From positions 1-28,975 of the forward strand of contig CAMLCX010000008.1 of NCBI GenBank assembly GCA_946478635.1: 28,975 nt of DNA. Reading direction: 5' to 3'. Shown in pieces: positions 1 to 7,875 of the stretch. The notes beneath the pieces are model-generated. The model was not told the origin of the DNA and did no database searches. It saw only the letters and a list, made by a program, of their open reading frames with translations. Made by a program: the position numbers and the translations under genes. Source of the stretch: an uncultured Pseudomonadota bacterium. GTDB lineage: Bacteria > Desulfobacterota_B > Binatia > UBA9968. Each line of letters opens with the position of its first letter. Within the stretch, counting starts at the first letter, position 1.

Positions 1-509
1 CGATCCAGACGTTTGATGACTTGACGCCATTGGGGAAGTCCGACATTGAACAGCGTTTCATTGCCCATGCGAGCGTGCACCGTGTGAAGAATCGGGTCGC
101 TGTTCTTCAGCAAAAGCTCGCTGCCGACGGTGGCGACCTGAACGTGGGGCGTAAACGCGCAGTTCTTATTGTCGAGGACCAATCGTCCCGCTTCGGCCGC
201 CACAGCGCGCTCCATAGAATGAAGAGTAATCACCGCATTGCGCAGCACCCCGTCCTTGCCGATCAGCAGAGTTTCGTTCACCACCGACGGGCCGCAGAAA
301 GATCGGTTCTTAAAGACCGGCAGAGATTTTGGGGGTTTATAATCACCTATTGCGTCGACTTTGCCCATGAGTCGACCGGTGATCATTGGGGGGAATGCCT
401 CTTTTCGTTCTTGGCCGAGCGCTCCGAGCTGAGCATAACCTTGCTGCCAAGAAACGAGCACTAGCGAGCTTAGGATAATTAACGTCGTCAATCTCACGGT
501 GATCTGCAT
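1..509 (-). CDS. Exported cupredoxin-like protein, C-terminus cut by window edge
   Basis: An open minus-strand frame begins at ATG 509-507 and runs off the left edge with no stop, giving about 169 residues. The N-terminus is a typical signal peptide (hydrophobic run at residues 7-20, likely cleavage after GYA at 24-26), so the product is probably periplasmic. Residues 117-145 read NCAFTPHVQVATVG followed by NSDPILHTVHA. This Cys, His and HxxH pattern on a beta-rich chain is seen in plastocyanin-like proteins often annotated as methylamine-utilization-type or carboxypeptidase-regulatory-like. Cys117, His122 and His142/145 are candidate metal ligands. The exact function is unknown. The gene is divergent from dtd across about 140 bases. 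A forward frame at 21-464 is its antisense shadow. Confidence 0.75.
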   Translation of the reverse strand, partial: MQITVRLTTLIILSSLVLVSWQQGYAQLGALGQERKEAFPPMITGRLMGKVDAIGDYKPPKSLPVFKNRSFCGPSVVNETLLIGKDGVLRNAVITLHSMERAVAAEAGRLVLDNKNCAFTPHVQVATVGSELLLKNSDPILHTVHARMGNETLFNVGLPQWRQVIKRLD

Positions 510-652
510 AAGCTCAAGATCGATCCGATCCCAACATCTCCCGGCGACTTGCCACCAGTCTCGATCCCTGTTAACTCTCGGTTTAGAATATTAACCGCTC
601 TGTGCGTTGCGCTGCAATCCGGACATCCCATGAAGTTTGCGATTTGATTTCC

Positions 653-1090
653 GTGCGTGCCGTCATTCAAAGAGTCACTCAGGCCCGAGTGAACGTGAAC
701 GAACAAATCGTTGGAGAAATCGGACCGGGCTTGTGCATTCTCGTCGGCGTCGGCAAACAAGATGACGATGCCAGCGCGAACACCCTCGCGGAGAAGATCG
801 CTCACTTGCGCATATTTGCGGACGATCAGGGTAAAATGAATCGGTCGATTATCGACACCGGCGGCGAGCTGCTCGTGGTTTCGCAATTTACGTTGTATGG
901 GGATTGCCGCAAAGGCAACCGGCCGTCTTTTACGGACGCGGCACTGCCGGCCGACGCCGAGCGGCTTTATCAGGTTTTTACCAGGCGCCTGCGCGATACG
1001 CGTCTTAAGGTCGCCACAGGCAGATTTCAAGCGCATATGAACATCGCCCTCGTCAATGATGGGCCGGTAACGATCTTTATCGAGAATTGA
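653..1090 (+). CDS. dtd: D-aminoacyl-tRNA deacylase
   Basis: Hydrolyses D-amino acids mischarged onto tRNA in the cytoplasm. The frame is open from 602, but starting at GTG 653 gives VRAVIQRV and exactly 145 residues, the usual length of bacterial Dtd, so I chose that start. No strong ribosome binding site precedes it. The family signatures are present: [17 protein letters not shown] at 77-93, containing the conserved Thr80, and NDGPVT at 135-140, containing the Gly-cisPro pair (137-138) that rejects L-amino acids. trmL starts 2 bases downstream, so the two are probably co-transcribed. Identification is very secure; the start is slightly less so. Confidence 0.95.
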   Translation: MRAVIQRVTQARVNVNEQIVGEIGPGLCILVGVGKQDDDASANTLAEKIAHLRIFADDQGKMNRSIIDTGGELLVVSQFTLYGDCRKGNRPSFTDAALPADAERLYQVFTRRLRDTRLKVATGRFQAHMNIALVNDGPVTIFIEN

Positions 1091-1092
1091 AA

Positions 1093-1545
1093 ATGCACGT
1101 CGTACTATTTCAACCGGAGATCCCGCCCAACACCGGCAGCGTCGCCCGCTTGTGCGCGGCCACGCTCACACCGCTCCATCTCATCGAGCCGTTGGGATTC
1201 AAAATTGATGACAAGCACCTTAAACGGGCCGGTCTGGACTATTGGGAATACGTTGACCTGCACGTGCACAAATCGTGGGATGATTTCATCGCGAAGGCCG
1301 CGCCGGAAACGCTTTTGGTTTTTTCCAAACGGGCGGCCAAGTCCTATACTTCGATCAGGTACCGCGACGAGCATTTTTTGGTTTTCGGCCCCGAAACACG
1401 CGGCCTGCCCGGAGACTTTTTGGATGCCTATCGCGACTGTGCGTTGCGCATACCGATGATGGGCGCCGGAGTGCGCAGCTTGAATCTTTCCAATGCCGTT
1501 TCGATTGTTCTCTACGAGGGATTGCGTCAGCTGGGCAAGGCATAG
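1093..1545 (+). CDS. trmL: tRNA (cytidine(34)-2'-O)-methyltransferase
   Basis: A SPOUT-class methyltransferase that puts a 2'-O-methyl group on the wobble base of certain leucine tRNAs, using S-adenosylmethionine. The 150-residue product has the full TrmL pattern: QPEIPPNTG at 7-15, KRAGLDYWEY at 44-53, FGPETRGLP at 98-106 and RSLNLSNAVSIVLYE at 128-142. The last two form the trefoil-knot cofactor pocket. An in-frame TTG at 1087 overlaps the dtd stop and could add two residues. ATG 1093 is preferred because it puts the first beta strand (MHVVLFQPEIPP) where the family starts. It is translationally close to dtd, so the pair looks like a small tRNA-quality operon. Confidence 0.95.
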   Translation: MHVVLFQPEIPPNTGSVARLCAATLTPLHLIEPLGFKIDDKHLKRAGLDYWEYVDLHVHKSWDDFIAKAAPETLLVFSKRAAKSYTSIRYRDEHFLVFGPETRGLPGDFLDAYRDCALRIPMMGAGVRSLNLSNAVSIVLYEGLRQLGKA

Positions 1546-1622
1546 TTCTTGGGAAGGCCTTGACCGTAGAGTTTATAATGGTTATCTATCTGCAACAAAT
1601 TTCACACCGCAGGGGGGCTGGT

Positions 1623-2876
1623 ATGAGTCTTAGGGCTGCGATCATTCGCCCGGGAATGATTTTATATCTGGTCGCGGGTTTGTTTCTTTCGCTAACGAGT
1701 TGGAATTCCCGCGGGCTTGCCGCGGAAGCGCAAAAAGCGGAGGCCTCGCCTCCGTCAAAGGAATCCTTCAATCTGATTCTGCCGTTCAAGGATCTCACCG
1801 TGGGTCAAGGACAAGAGGCCACGATGGACGCGGAGGTTGTCAACCGCACCAAAGACCCCGTGGAAGTCATTCTGACGATTGAAGGCGTTCCCGCAAGATG
1901 GGACGTCAACTTCAATTCCAGATATCCGAGCTTTCCAGTGCGATCTGTAATGGTACAAGGCGGCGATCAAAACTCCAATAAATCCACAACCCTCGAGTTC
2001 AAAGCAAAAATTCCGGAGAACACAAAACCGGGAACTTATCCGATCAAAGTGACCGCCAAAGATACCAAGGGCGCAACCCAGTACGCCGAAACCATCAATT
2101 ATCGCGTTACCTCCAAAAAGATTGAAACCGGCGGCATCAAGCTTACGAGCCAGTATCCGGTATTGAGCACGGGTTCGGGACAGACCCTCAAGTTTACCGT
2201 CGATCTCAAGAATGAAACCAACAAGGCGCTCACCACGTCTCTCGTCGCGCAGCCGCCGCAGGGCTGGACGGTGCGCTTCAAGCCGCAGTTCGGCGATCAA
2301 CAGATTTCTTCGATCCAGCTAAAAGAAAATGGTTCGGAAACTTTGAGCGTCGAGATCGATACGCCGGCGACCGCGGAAGCCAAAGAGTACCCGATCGCGG
2401 TCACCGCGCGGGCGGGGGCGTTCGAAGCGACCGCGAACATCAAGGTCTCCCTCAAGGGGACGCAGGATCTAAAGATGGGCTCCCTCGCGGGTACTCTCAA
2501 TACTTCTGTGACGGCCGGCACCAAGACACCGATTGATTTCGTCGTCGGCAACGCCGGCACCGCGCCCATTCGGAACCTAAACTTCGTCACCAAGAAGCCC
2601 AGTGAAAAGTGGACGGTGGAATTCAAACCGGACAAGATCGATGCGCTGGGCCCGGGCGAAGTGCGGCAGATCAAGATGGAAATTTTGGCGCCGGATCGCA
2701 CTATCGCCGGCGATTACATGTTAACGCTGACCTCCAATTCGCCCGAAGCCAACAAGTCGGTGGATTTTCGCGTTACGGTTTCAACACCGACAGTCTGGGG
2801 CTGGATCGGCTTTGGCATCGTCGGCTTGGTCGTGCTGGGATTGGCCGTTGTGTTTTTCCGCTTGGGTCGTCGATGA
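1623..2876 (+). CDS. NEW3-domain membrane-anchored exported protein (COG1470-like), ABC-associated
   Basis: A 417-residue protein with an N-terminal signal or anchor segment (about residues 10-30), a long beta-rich extracytoplasmic region and one C-terminal transmembrane helix (GIVGLVVLGLAVVFF) ending in Arg-Arg. The middle holds repeated Ig-like units carrying motifs such as NRTKDPVEVILTIEGVPARW, KNETNKALTTSLVAQPPQGW and NAGTAPIRNLNF. These match the NEW3 (alpha-galactosidase-associated) domain of COG1470 proteins. ATG 1623 is chosen because AGGGGGG lies about 8 bases upstream; the frame is open back to 1560 without a comparable site. The stop overlaps the ATG of the ABC ATPase (ATGA), so the two are coupled. 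It is probably the extracytoplasmic partner of the exporter, but its ligand is unknown. Confidence 0.85.
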   Translation: MSLRAAIIRPGMILYLVAGLFLSLTSWNSRGLAAEAQKAEASPPSKESFNLILPFKDLTVGQGQEATMDAEVVNRTKDPVEVILTIEGVPARWDVNFNSRYPSFPVRSVMVQGGDQNSNKSTTLEFKAKIPENTKPGTYPIKVTAKDTKGATQYAETINYRVTSKKIETGGIKLTSQYPVLSTGSGQTLKFTVDLKNETNKALTTSLVAQPPQGWTVRFKPQFGDQQISSIQLKENGSETLSVEIDTPATAEAKEYPIAVTARAGAFEATANIKVSLKGTQDLKMGSLAGTLNTSVTAGTKTPIDFVVGNAGTAPIRNLNFVTKKPSEKWTVEFKPDKIDALGPGEVRQIKMEILAPDRTIAGDYMLTLTSNSPEANKSVDFRVTVSTPTVWGWIGFGIVGLVVLGLAVVFFRLGRR

Positions 2877-3805
2877 GCGCAGTCGTTCAAACCAAGGATC
2901 TGTCCAAGCGTTATCGCGAGAAGTTCGCGGTCAACTCGCTTAGCCTGACGATCGAAGAAGGTGAAATCTTTGGCTTCCTCGGGCCCAACGGCGCGGGCAA
3001 GACAACCACGATCTTGATGCTCCTTGGATTGACCGAACCGACCTCGGGTCAAGTATCGGTATGCGGCTTCAATCCCACGCGCGAATCCCTCGATGTCAAA
3101 CGGCGGGTCGGTTACTTGCCGGAAAGTCCGGGCTTCTACGACGACATCAGCGCCAGGGAAAATCTGCTCTACATGGCGCGGCTGAATCGCATCCCCGAAG
3201 AACAGGCCCGCAGGAAAACTACCGAGGTTCTGGAACAGGTCGGCCTTGCCGAAGACGGGCGGCGCTTGGTCAAAGAATTTTCCCGCGGCATGAAGCAGCG
3301 CCTCGGCATCGCCGAGGTGCTGGTGAAGAATCCGATAGCGATTATTCTTGACGAACCGACCCTCGGTATCGATCCCGATGGCGCGATTCGCATTCTGGAA
3401 ATGATCAAGGACTTGAACCGCGAGCATGGTTTGACCGTCATGCTGTCTTCGCACCAGTTGCAACAGGTTCAGGAAATCTGCAGCCGCGTCGGCATCATCG
3501 TCAAAGGCAAACTGATCGTTCAGGGCGAGATGGATGCGCTCGGTAAATCAATTCTTAAAGGCCGGCAGTGGAATTTTCTGCTCGAAGCAAGCGGCGCCAC
3601 CGACGGCTTCGAGAGAGATTTGCAGAATATTACGGGGATCGACGAGATTGAGAAGCGTCCGCACGGCTGGTTCCTCCGCTGCACGAGCGACGTGCGTTCG
3701 GAAGTCGTCTCGGCCGTCGCGCGCAAGGGGCTTCAATTGTTGCAGCTGCGTTCCGAAGATCCGACTCTGGAAGAAATTTACCTTAAATATTTCCGCGAGG
3801 CGTAA
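2873..3805 (+). CDS. ABC-2 type exporter, ATP-binding subunit
   Basis: Cytoplasmic ATPase of an ABC exporter, 310 residues. Walker A is GPNGAGKTT at 37-45, the signature motif is FSRGMKQRLG at 136-145 (a normal variant of LSGGQ in this subfamily), Walker B with the catalytic Glu is IAIILDE at 155-161, and the H-loop is SSHQ at 192-195. The C-terminal roughly 100 residues form the accessory domain of the CcmA/NatA/NosF-like group (COG1131). ATG 2873 overlaps the stop of the NEW3-protein gene by 4 bases, and the permease follows 5 bases after the stop. The three genes therefore form one operon. The substrate cannot be told from sequence; relatives of the permease occur with nitrous-oxide reductase maturation and other export systems. 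Confidence 0.95.
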   Translation: MSAVVQTKDLSKRYREKFAVNSLSLTIEEGEIFGFLGPNGAGKTTTILMLLGLTEPTSGQVSVCGFNPTRESLDVKRRVGYLPESPGFYDDISARENLLYMARLNRIPEEQARRKTTEVLEQVGLAEDGRRLVKEFSRGMKQRLGIAEVLVKNPIAIILDEPTLGIDPDGAIRILEMIKDLNREHGLTVMLSSHQLQQVQEICSRVGIIVKGKLIVQGEMDALGKSILKGRQWNFLLEASGATDGFERDLQNITGIDEIEKRPHGWFLRCTSDVRSEVVSAVARKGLQLLQLRSEDPTLEEIYLKYFREA

Positions 3806-3810
3806 AAACA

Positions 3811-4734
3811 ATGAGTGTGGTGTTCTGGAAAGAATTGGCGGATCACTTCAGCAGCCGTCGTTTCATGATTTTGCTGATCCTCATCGTCTTCTCGGGCTTG
3901 TGGGCCGCCTACTCCACCGGCCAAGCAATTCGCCAGAATACCGATACGGTTCCCTCCCAGTACGCATTTTTACTCCTGCTCACCTCGAGCGGCGAAACGA
4001 TTTTTTCCCTTGCCACGTTTCTTGGCTTCTTCGGTCCTCTCGTCGGCATCACCCTGGGGTTTGATTCGATCAGCGGCGAGTATGCCCGCGGCACGCTCAG
4101 CCGGGTGCTTTCGCAACCGATCTATCGGGATAGTTTCATCAACGGAAAATTTCTCGCCGGGCTGACCACCGTCGCCGTTCTGTGGGGATCGATCTTGCTG
4201 CTCGTCATTGGACTGGGCACCACGATCTTGGGTTTTCCCCCCAATGGCGAGGAAATCTGGCGCATGCTCATCTTTACCTTGGTGGGCATTTTCTACGTCG
4301 GCTTCTGGCTCGCACTGGCCATGCTCTTTTCGCTGCTGTTTCAAAAAACCGTTACCGCCGCGCTCGCATCCATGGCGGTTTGGCTCTTCTTGTCGCTATT
4401 CGTGTCGGTCGTGAGCGCGGGGATCGCCGGCATGATCGTTCCCGAAGCATCGACTCCAGAGGCGTTGGCGCGGCGCGCCGACGTCGAAAATATCATCGAT
4501 CGCATTTCGCCGAGCACGCTTTTCTCGGAAAGTGTCGGCATCCTGCTCAACCCCGCCGCCCGTGTGTTCGGCATGGCGATGCAAAGCCAAGCCGAAGGCA
4601 TCTTGCCAACTCCCCTGGCGCTTGACCAAAGCTTGATTCTTATCTGGCCGCACATCACCACAATATTTGGTTTAGTCGCCGTCTGTTTCGGCATTTCGTA
4701 CATTATCTTCATGCGCGCCGAGATCCGAGCTTAG
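3811..4734 (+). CDS. ABC-2 type exporter, permease subunit
   Basis: Integral membrane subunit, 307 residues, with about six hydrophobic segments: near residues 18-36, 52-75, 112-137, 147-177 (probably two helices), 183-203 and 280-303. It resembles the NosY/COG1277 permeases. The conserved segment FDSISGEYARGTLSRVLSQPIYRDSF, between the second and third helices, is the family hallmark that contacts the ATPase. It starts 5 bases after the ATPase stop. The large loop between the last two helices contains the VENIIDRISPSTLFSES stretch typical of the family. Together with the ATPase and the NEW3 protein it forms an exporter of unknown cargo. Confidence 0.93.
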   Translation: MSVVFWKELADHFSSRRFMILLILIVFSGLWAAYSTGQAIRQNTDTVPSQYAFLLLLTSSGETIFSLATFLGFFGPLVGITLGFDSISGEYARGTLSRVLSQPIYRDSFINGKFLAGLTTVAVLWGSILLLVIGLGTTILGFPPNGEEIWRMLIFTLVGIFYVGFWLALAMLFSLLFQKTVTAALASMAVWLFLSLFVSVVSAGIAGMIVPEASTPEALARRADVENIIDRISPSTLFSESVGILLNPAARVFGMAMQSQAEGILPTPLALDQSLILIWPHITTIFGLVAVCFGISYIIFMRAEIRA

Positions 4735-4801
4735 ACCGCGTACTCACGCGGCTCGCGCTGACTCCCGAGTGTCCTCCCTCCGAATCCTCTTCGACCAAGG
4801 G

Positions 4802-4818
4802 GGTGAAAGAGTTTCACC
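4802..4818. repeat. Perfect short inverted repeat between the ABC operon and ubiD
   Basis: GGTGAAA and TTTCACC (7 bases each) flank a 3-base GAG spacer. It lies 68 bases after the permease stop and 49 bases upstream of the proposed ubiD -35 box. No T-run follows, so it is not a clear terminator; it could be an operator or an RNA hairpin. Function unknown. Confidence 0.35.
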
Positions 4819-4866
4819 AGTTCGTGCCAACCGTGCAGTATTCCCCAATATTTTGAATTGCAAACG

Positions 4867-4895
4867 TTGATATGTAAACAATTTCTGCCTAGTAT
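4867..4895 (+). promoter_or_regulatory. Putative sigma-70 promoter for the ubiD-family gene
   Basis: TTGATA at 4867-4872 (5 of 6 matches to TTGACA) and TAGTAT at 4890-4895 (4 of 6 matches to TATAAT) are separated by 17 bases. They sit in an AT-rich pocket of an otherwise GC-rich region. A strong ribosome binding site (GGGAGGAATT) follows just before ATG 4941. This is inferred by consensus only. Confidence 0.5.
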
Positions 4896-4940
4896 ACGAA
4901 AAAATTTTTCACTGTTCGGAATCACAGGGCGGGAGGAATT

Positions 4941-6362
4941 ATGGCGTACCGAGATCTACGCGAATATGTCGCGGCACTGGAAGAACACGGCAAGCTCAAG
5001 CGCGTCACCAAAGAGGTCGATAAGGATTGGGAAATCGCTGCGGTGTGCCGCCAGCTCTTCAAGAAAATTCCGCCGCAAAAAAGGCCCGCTCTCGTTTTCG
5101 AGAACGTCAAAGGTTTCAAAATTCCAGTCGTCGCCGGCGTGCTGGGCGCATCCCGCGAGATTTATGCACTCGGCCTCCAGGCTGACTCGGTCGAAGGCAT
5201 CAACCGAAAATGGGATAACGCCCTGGAGAATCCGATCGCGCCGAGAATGGTGAAGGAGGCTCCATGCAAGGAAAACATCCTGCATGGCAAGGACGTGGAC
5301 ATCACCAAACTGCCCGTGCCGACCTGGACCGTCGGCGAGGACCCCGCGCCTTTCTTCACTTCTCCCTACCTGATCACCAAGGATCCGGAAACCGGCGTGC
5401 GCAACGTCGGCACCTATCGGATGCAGGTCAAAGGTCCGAACAAAACCGGTCTATTGATCGGCAAGCGCCAGGATATGGCCTGGCATATTTACAAGAACAA
5501 CGCGCAAAACAAACCCACGCCTTTAGCCGTGGTCATCGGCGCCGATCCAACCATCGGCTACGTGTCGGTATCGAAAATGTCCGAAGCGCTGGATGAGTTT
5601 GCCGTAGCCGGGGCGCTGCGTGGTGAGCCCGTCGATCTTGTCCCCTGTGAAACCGTGCCGTTGGAAGTACCGGCCACCGCAGAAATCGTTCTCGAAGGCG
5701 AAATTCCCCCCAACGCCCTCGAGCATGAAGGCCCTTTCGGCGAATACACCGGTTACATGGGCCCCGCCGGCAACGAGCCGTTCTTTAATATTAAATGCAT
5801 GACCTTTCGTAATAAGCCGCTCTATCAAGCCTTCATCAGCCAGATGCCGCCTTCCGAGTCGAGTTGCATCCGCGGCGTCGGCCGCGAGTGGCCGCTTTTT
5901 AAACATTTGAAAGATACCCTGCGTATCCCGATCAAAGATCTAAGACTAAAGGAGTCAGGCGGCAGTGGAGCCTATTTGGTCATTTCGCTTAACAAGCAGT
6001 TTGACGGGCAGGTGCGACAACTCATGTACGGCGCCTGGTCACAGCGCACGGGTTTCGGCAAGATCACGGTTGTGGTCGATGAGGACATCGATGTCTGGGA
6101 TGACTTCGCGGTCGATTGGGCGCTCAGCTGGCATGTGCGTCCCGACAAAGACGTCTACATCGAGCGCGATGTGCAAGCGGTCGGGCTCGACCCTTCGCAG
6201 GCTCCCGCCGACGTGCTGCAGCACCACCCGAGCCGCTACGTTGGATCCCGGGTGGCGTTCGACGCCACCCGTAAGCACAAATACCCGGCGATATCGCTGC
6301 CTCCCAAAGAGCATCTGGATCTAGTCGCAAGCCGGTGGAAGGAATATGGGATCGAAGAATGA
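4941..6362 (+). CDS. UbiD-family (prenylated-FMN) decarboxylase
   Basis: A 473-residue member of the UbiD family, which reversibly decarboxylates aromatic or alpha,beta-unsaturated acids using prenylated FMN. The core motifs are present: NVGTYRMQV at 155-163 for cofactor and metal binding, and EGPFGEYTGY at 263-272, whose Glu263 and Glu268 match the spacing of the two catalytic acids of the E-R-E triad in Fdc1 (Glu277/Glu282). The start is well supported by GGGAGGAATT ending just before ATG 4941. It is a single-gene unit behind a likely promoter. No UbiX prenyltransferase gene is present here, so the cofactor must be supplied from elsewhere. The neighbouring Cox-type genes suggest aromatic or small-organic catabolism, but the substrate is unknown. 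I do not assign ubiD itself, because ubiquinone biosynthesis cannot be shown. Confidence 0.93.
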   Translation: MAYRDLREYVAALEEHGKLKRVTKEVDKDWEIAAVCRQLFKKIPPQKRPALVFENVKGFKIPVVAGVLGASREIYALGLQADSVEGINRKWDNALENPIAPRMVKEAPCKENILHGKDVDITKLPVPTWTVGEDPAPFFTSPYLITKDPETGVRNVGTYRMQVKGPNKTGLLIGKRQDMAWHIYKNNAQNKPTPLAVVIGADPTIGYVSVSKMSEALDEFAVAGALRGEPVDLVPCETVPLEVPATAEIVLEGEIPPNALEHEGPFGEYTGYMGPAGNEPFFNIKCMTFRNKPLYQAFISQMPPSESSCIRGVGREWPLFKHLKDTLRIPIKDLRLKESGGSGAYLVISLNKQFDGQVRQLMYGAWSQRTGFGKITVVVDEDIDVWDDFAVDWALSWHVRPDKDVYIERDVQAVGLDPSQAPADVLQHHPSRYVGSRVAFDATRKHKYPAISLPPKEHLDLVASRWKEYGIEE

Positions 6363-6369
6363 GGAATTC

Positions 6370-6490
6370 GTTCAAGCCCTTCAATAAGGTCAAACCATTC
6401 AAACGGTTATTTTAGAGAACCGCCTGCTGTGGCATCGATGGCTTCTTGGCAAACGACTCGAACAATTTGAACGGCGGGAACGGCTTGGAC
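6370..6490. repeat. Inverted pair of degenerate GTTCAA-type nonamer arrays between convergent genes
   Basis: The gap between the ubiD and coxS-like stops is filled by two repeat tracts. Plus strand, 6370-6408: units built on TTCAA spaced 9-10 bases apart. Minus strand, 6490-6446: five consecutive nonamers GTCCAAGCC, GTTCCCGCC, GTTCAAATT, GTTCGAGTC, GTTTGCCAA. The reverse complement of the right tract aligns with the left tract (11 of 15 over the first units), so the whole forms a long imperfect inverted repeat. Each tract begins within about 8 bases of the stop codon of the gene it follows and reads in that gene's direction. The role is unknown; transcript-end folding is one idea. Confidence 0.55.
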
Positions 6491-6492
6491 CA

Positions 6493-6999
6493 CTACGCTT
6501 TCACTCGCATCTTCTTCGCCGCTGCCATAATCGACTCAATAATTTTCTTGTAGCCCGTACAGCGGCAAATATTGCCGTGCATGAAATGTTTGAGCTCCGC
6601 CTCCGTGGGCGCGGGATTCTCATCCAACAAAGCCTTCGCCGCCAAAATCATTCCCGGAGTGCAAAAACCGCATTGAAAACCGCCGTGCTCGATGAACGCT
6701 TCCTGGAGCGGATGGAGCTTGCCGTTCTCCGCCAATCCTTCGATGGTCAGCACGGAGCGACCGCGCACTTCGAAAGCGAGTGTTGTGCATGCGCTCACCG
6801 GCCGGCCGTCAACCAGTAGAGTGCAGGCGCCGCATACTTGCACATCGCACGAGCGCTTGGCGCCGGTGAGACCCAGGCGCTCGCGCACCACATCGAGCAG
6901 CAACTCGTGCGGCTCCACGTCGAGCTCCTGCAGACGGCCGTTCAAGGTAAAGGATATGGGTATCAATTGCGCGTCGTGTCTAGTCATCGGTCTGGCCAT
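6493..6999 (-). CDS. (2Fe-2S) subunit of a xanthine dehydrogenase/CO dehydrogenase-type hydroxylase (CoxS-like)
   Basis: Small iron-sulfur subunit of a molybdenum hydroxylase, 168 residues. The plant-ferredoxin-like cluster is bound by CDVQVCGAC (Cys51, 56, 59) and Cys71. The second, all-helical cluster domain has Cys110 and Cys113 (QCGFCTPGM) and Cys145 and Cys147 (ICRCTGY). All eight ligands are present, so it should be functional. ATG 6999 is used; an in-frame ATG at 6987 is the alternative, and neither has a strong ribosome binding site. It is the last gene of a minus-strand set after the CoxG- and CoxM-like genes. The catalytic molybdopterin subunit is not in the window. It passes electrons from the Mo site to FAD in known relatives; the substrate is unknown. 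Confidence 0.93.
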   Translation of the reverse strand: MARPMTRHDAQLIPISFTLNGRLQELDVEPHELLLDVVRERLGLTGAKRSCDVQVCGACTLLVDGRPVSACTTLAFEVRGRSVLTIEGLAENGKLHPLQEAFIEHGGFQCGFCTPGMILAAKALLDENPAPTEAELKHFMHGNICRCTGYKKIIESIMAAAKKMRVKA

Positions 7000-7026
7000 G
7001 AATCTTTCTTAATACTTCGCTCGTAC

Positions 7027-7875
7027 TCAGCTGGCCGCGGCCTGAAAGGCGCGTTTCAAAAGTACGCCGACGATGTGTTCTTTGTAGTCTTGCGAGCCAT
7101 GCAGATCGCTGATCGCCTGAGACGCGCGACCGGCCACGGCCCCTGCCTCAACGAGACTCCGCGCCGCTTCCTCCCTGCTTTTACCATTGAGCAGAGCCTC
7201 CGCTTCCGGCACTCTGCGCGGCGCGGGCCCGGCGCAGCCAACGGCGACCTTTACATCGCTTAATCCGCCGTTCAGTTTGAATGCCAGCGCGACGCCGACG
7301 CTCGGACGCTCCAGATAGCCGAATTTGAGATAGGCGCTGCGCGCCTGGGGCGCCGGCACGGAAATGCGAATTTCAGTCAGCAACTCGTCGGCCTGAAGCG
7401 AAGTTTCATAAGCATCGACAAAAAAGTCCTCGGCCGCAATCTCGCGCTTGCCCGACGATTTTTCCGCGACCAATTTGGCGCCTAAGGCAATCAGCAAGGT
7501 TCCCGGATCGGCATGCGGTTCGGCGAAACAGAGGTTGCCGCCGAGCGTCCCCGATTGGCGCACGCGCACGTTGGCGACGTTTTGTTCGAGCTTATGCAGG
7601 GATGGAAGTTTGTCTCTAAGCAGCGTCGAGGTTTCGAGTTCATGGTGGGTGCACAGCGCGCCGATCCTGATCATGCCGTCCGCCGAGGTGACCTCGCTCA
7701 CGCCCTTGAGATTCTTCACATTAATCAGCCGCTCGTATTGCACCAATCCTTCTTTCATGGCCAAGAGCAGCTCCGTGCCGCCGGCATAAACCCTGGCGTT
7801 TTCGCCGAATCGGCTCAAAAGTTCGGAGGCTTCAGTGATCGATCCTGGTTCTTCCAGGCGAAACCGACGTAACAT
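7027..7875 (-). CDS. FAD-binding subunit of a xanthine dehydrogenase/CO dehydrogenase-type hydroxylase (CoxM-like)
   Basis: Flavin subunit, 282 residues, near the usual length for CoxM. The FAD-pyrophosphate motifs are AGGTELL at 31-37 and TLGGNLCFAEPHADP at 110-124, matching the AGGTD and TxGGN(I/L) patterns of the family. The C-terminal CO-dehydrogenase flavoprotein domain includes VAVGCAGPAPRRVPEAE. The start ATG shares one base with the CoxG-like stop (TGATG), a sign of translational coupling, and the CoxS-like gene begins 27 bases after its stop. In known enzymes it carries electrons from the 2Fe-2S subunit to the external acceptor. The large subunit is absent nearby, so this trio may pair with a large subunit encoded elsewhere. 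Confidence 0.93.
   Translation of the reverse strand: MLRRFRLEEPGSITEASELLSRFGENARVYAGGTELLLAMKEGLVQYERLINVKNLKGVSEVTSADGMIRIGALCTHHELETSTLLRDKLPSLHKLEQNVANVRVRQSGTLGGNLCFAEPHADPGTLLIALGAKLVAEKSSGKREIAAEDFFVDAYETSLQADELLTEIRISVPAPQARSAYLKFGYLERPSVGVALAFKLNGGLSDVKVAVGCAGPAPRRVPEAEALLNGKSREEAARSLVEAGAVAGRASQAISDLHGSQDYKEHIVGVLLKRAFQAAAS

Noticed and set aside
21..464. Forward 147-residue frame at the left edge
   Set aside because: It is antisense to the minus-strand cupredoxin-like gene, which has a signal peptide and family motifs.
2714..3463. Reverse frame of 249 residues
   Set aside because: It is antisense to the ABC ATPase with intact Walker motifs.
4802..4818. Terminator for the ABC operon
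   Set aside because: The stem is perfect but only 7 bp and has no T-run on either strand, so it is listed only as an inverted repeat.
6370..6490. CRISPR array
   Set aside because: The units are only about 9 bases, degenerate and without spacers; no cas genes are present.
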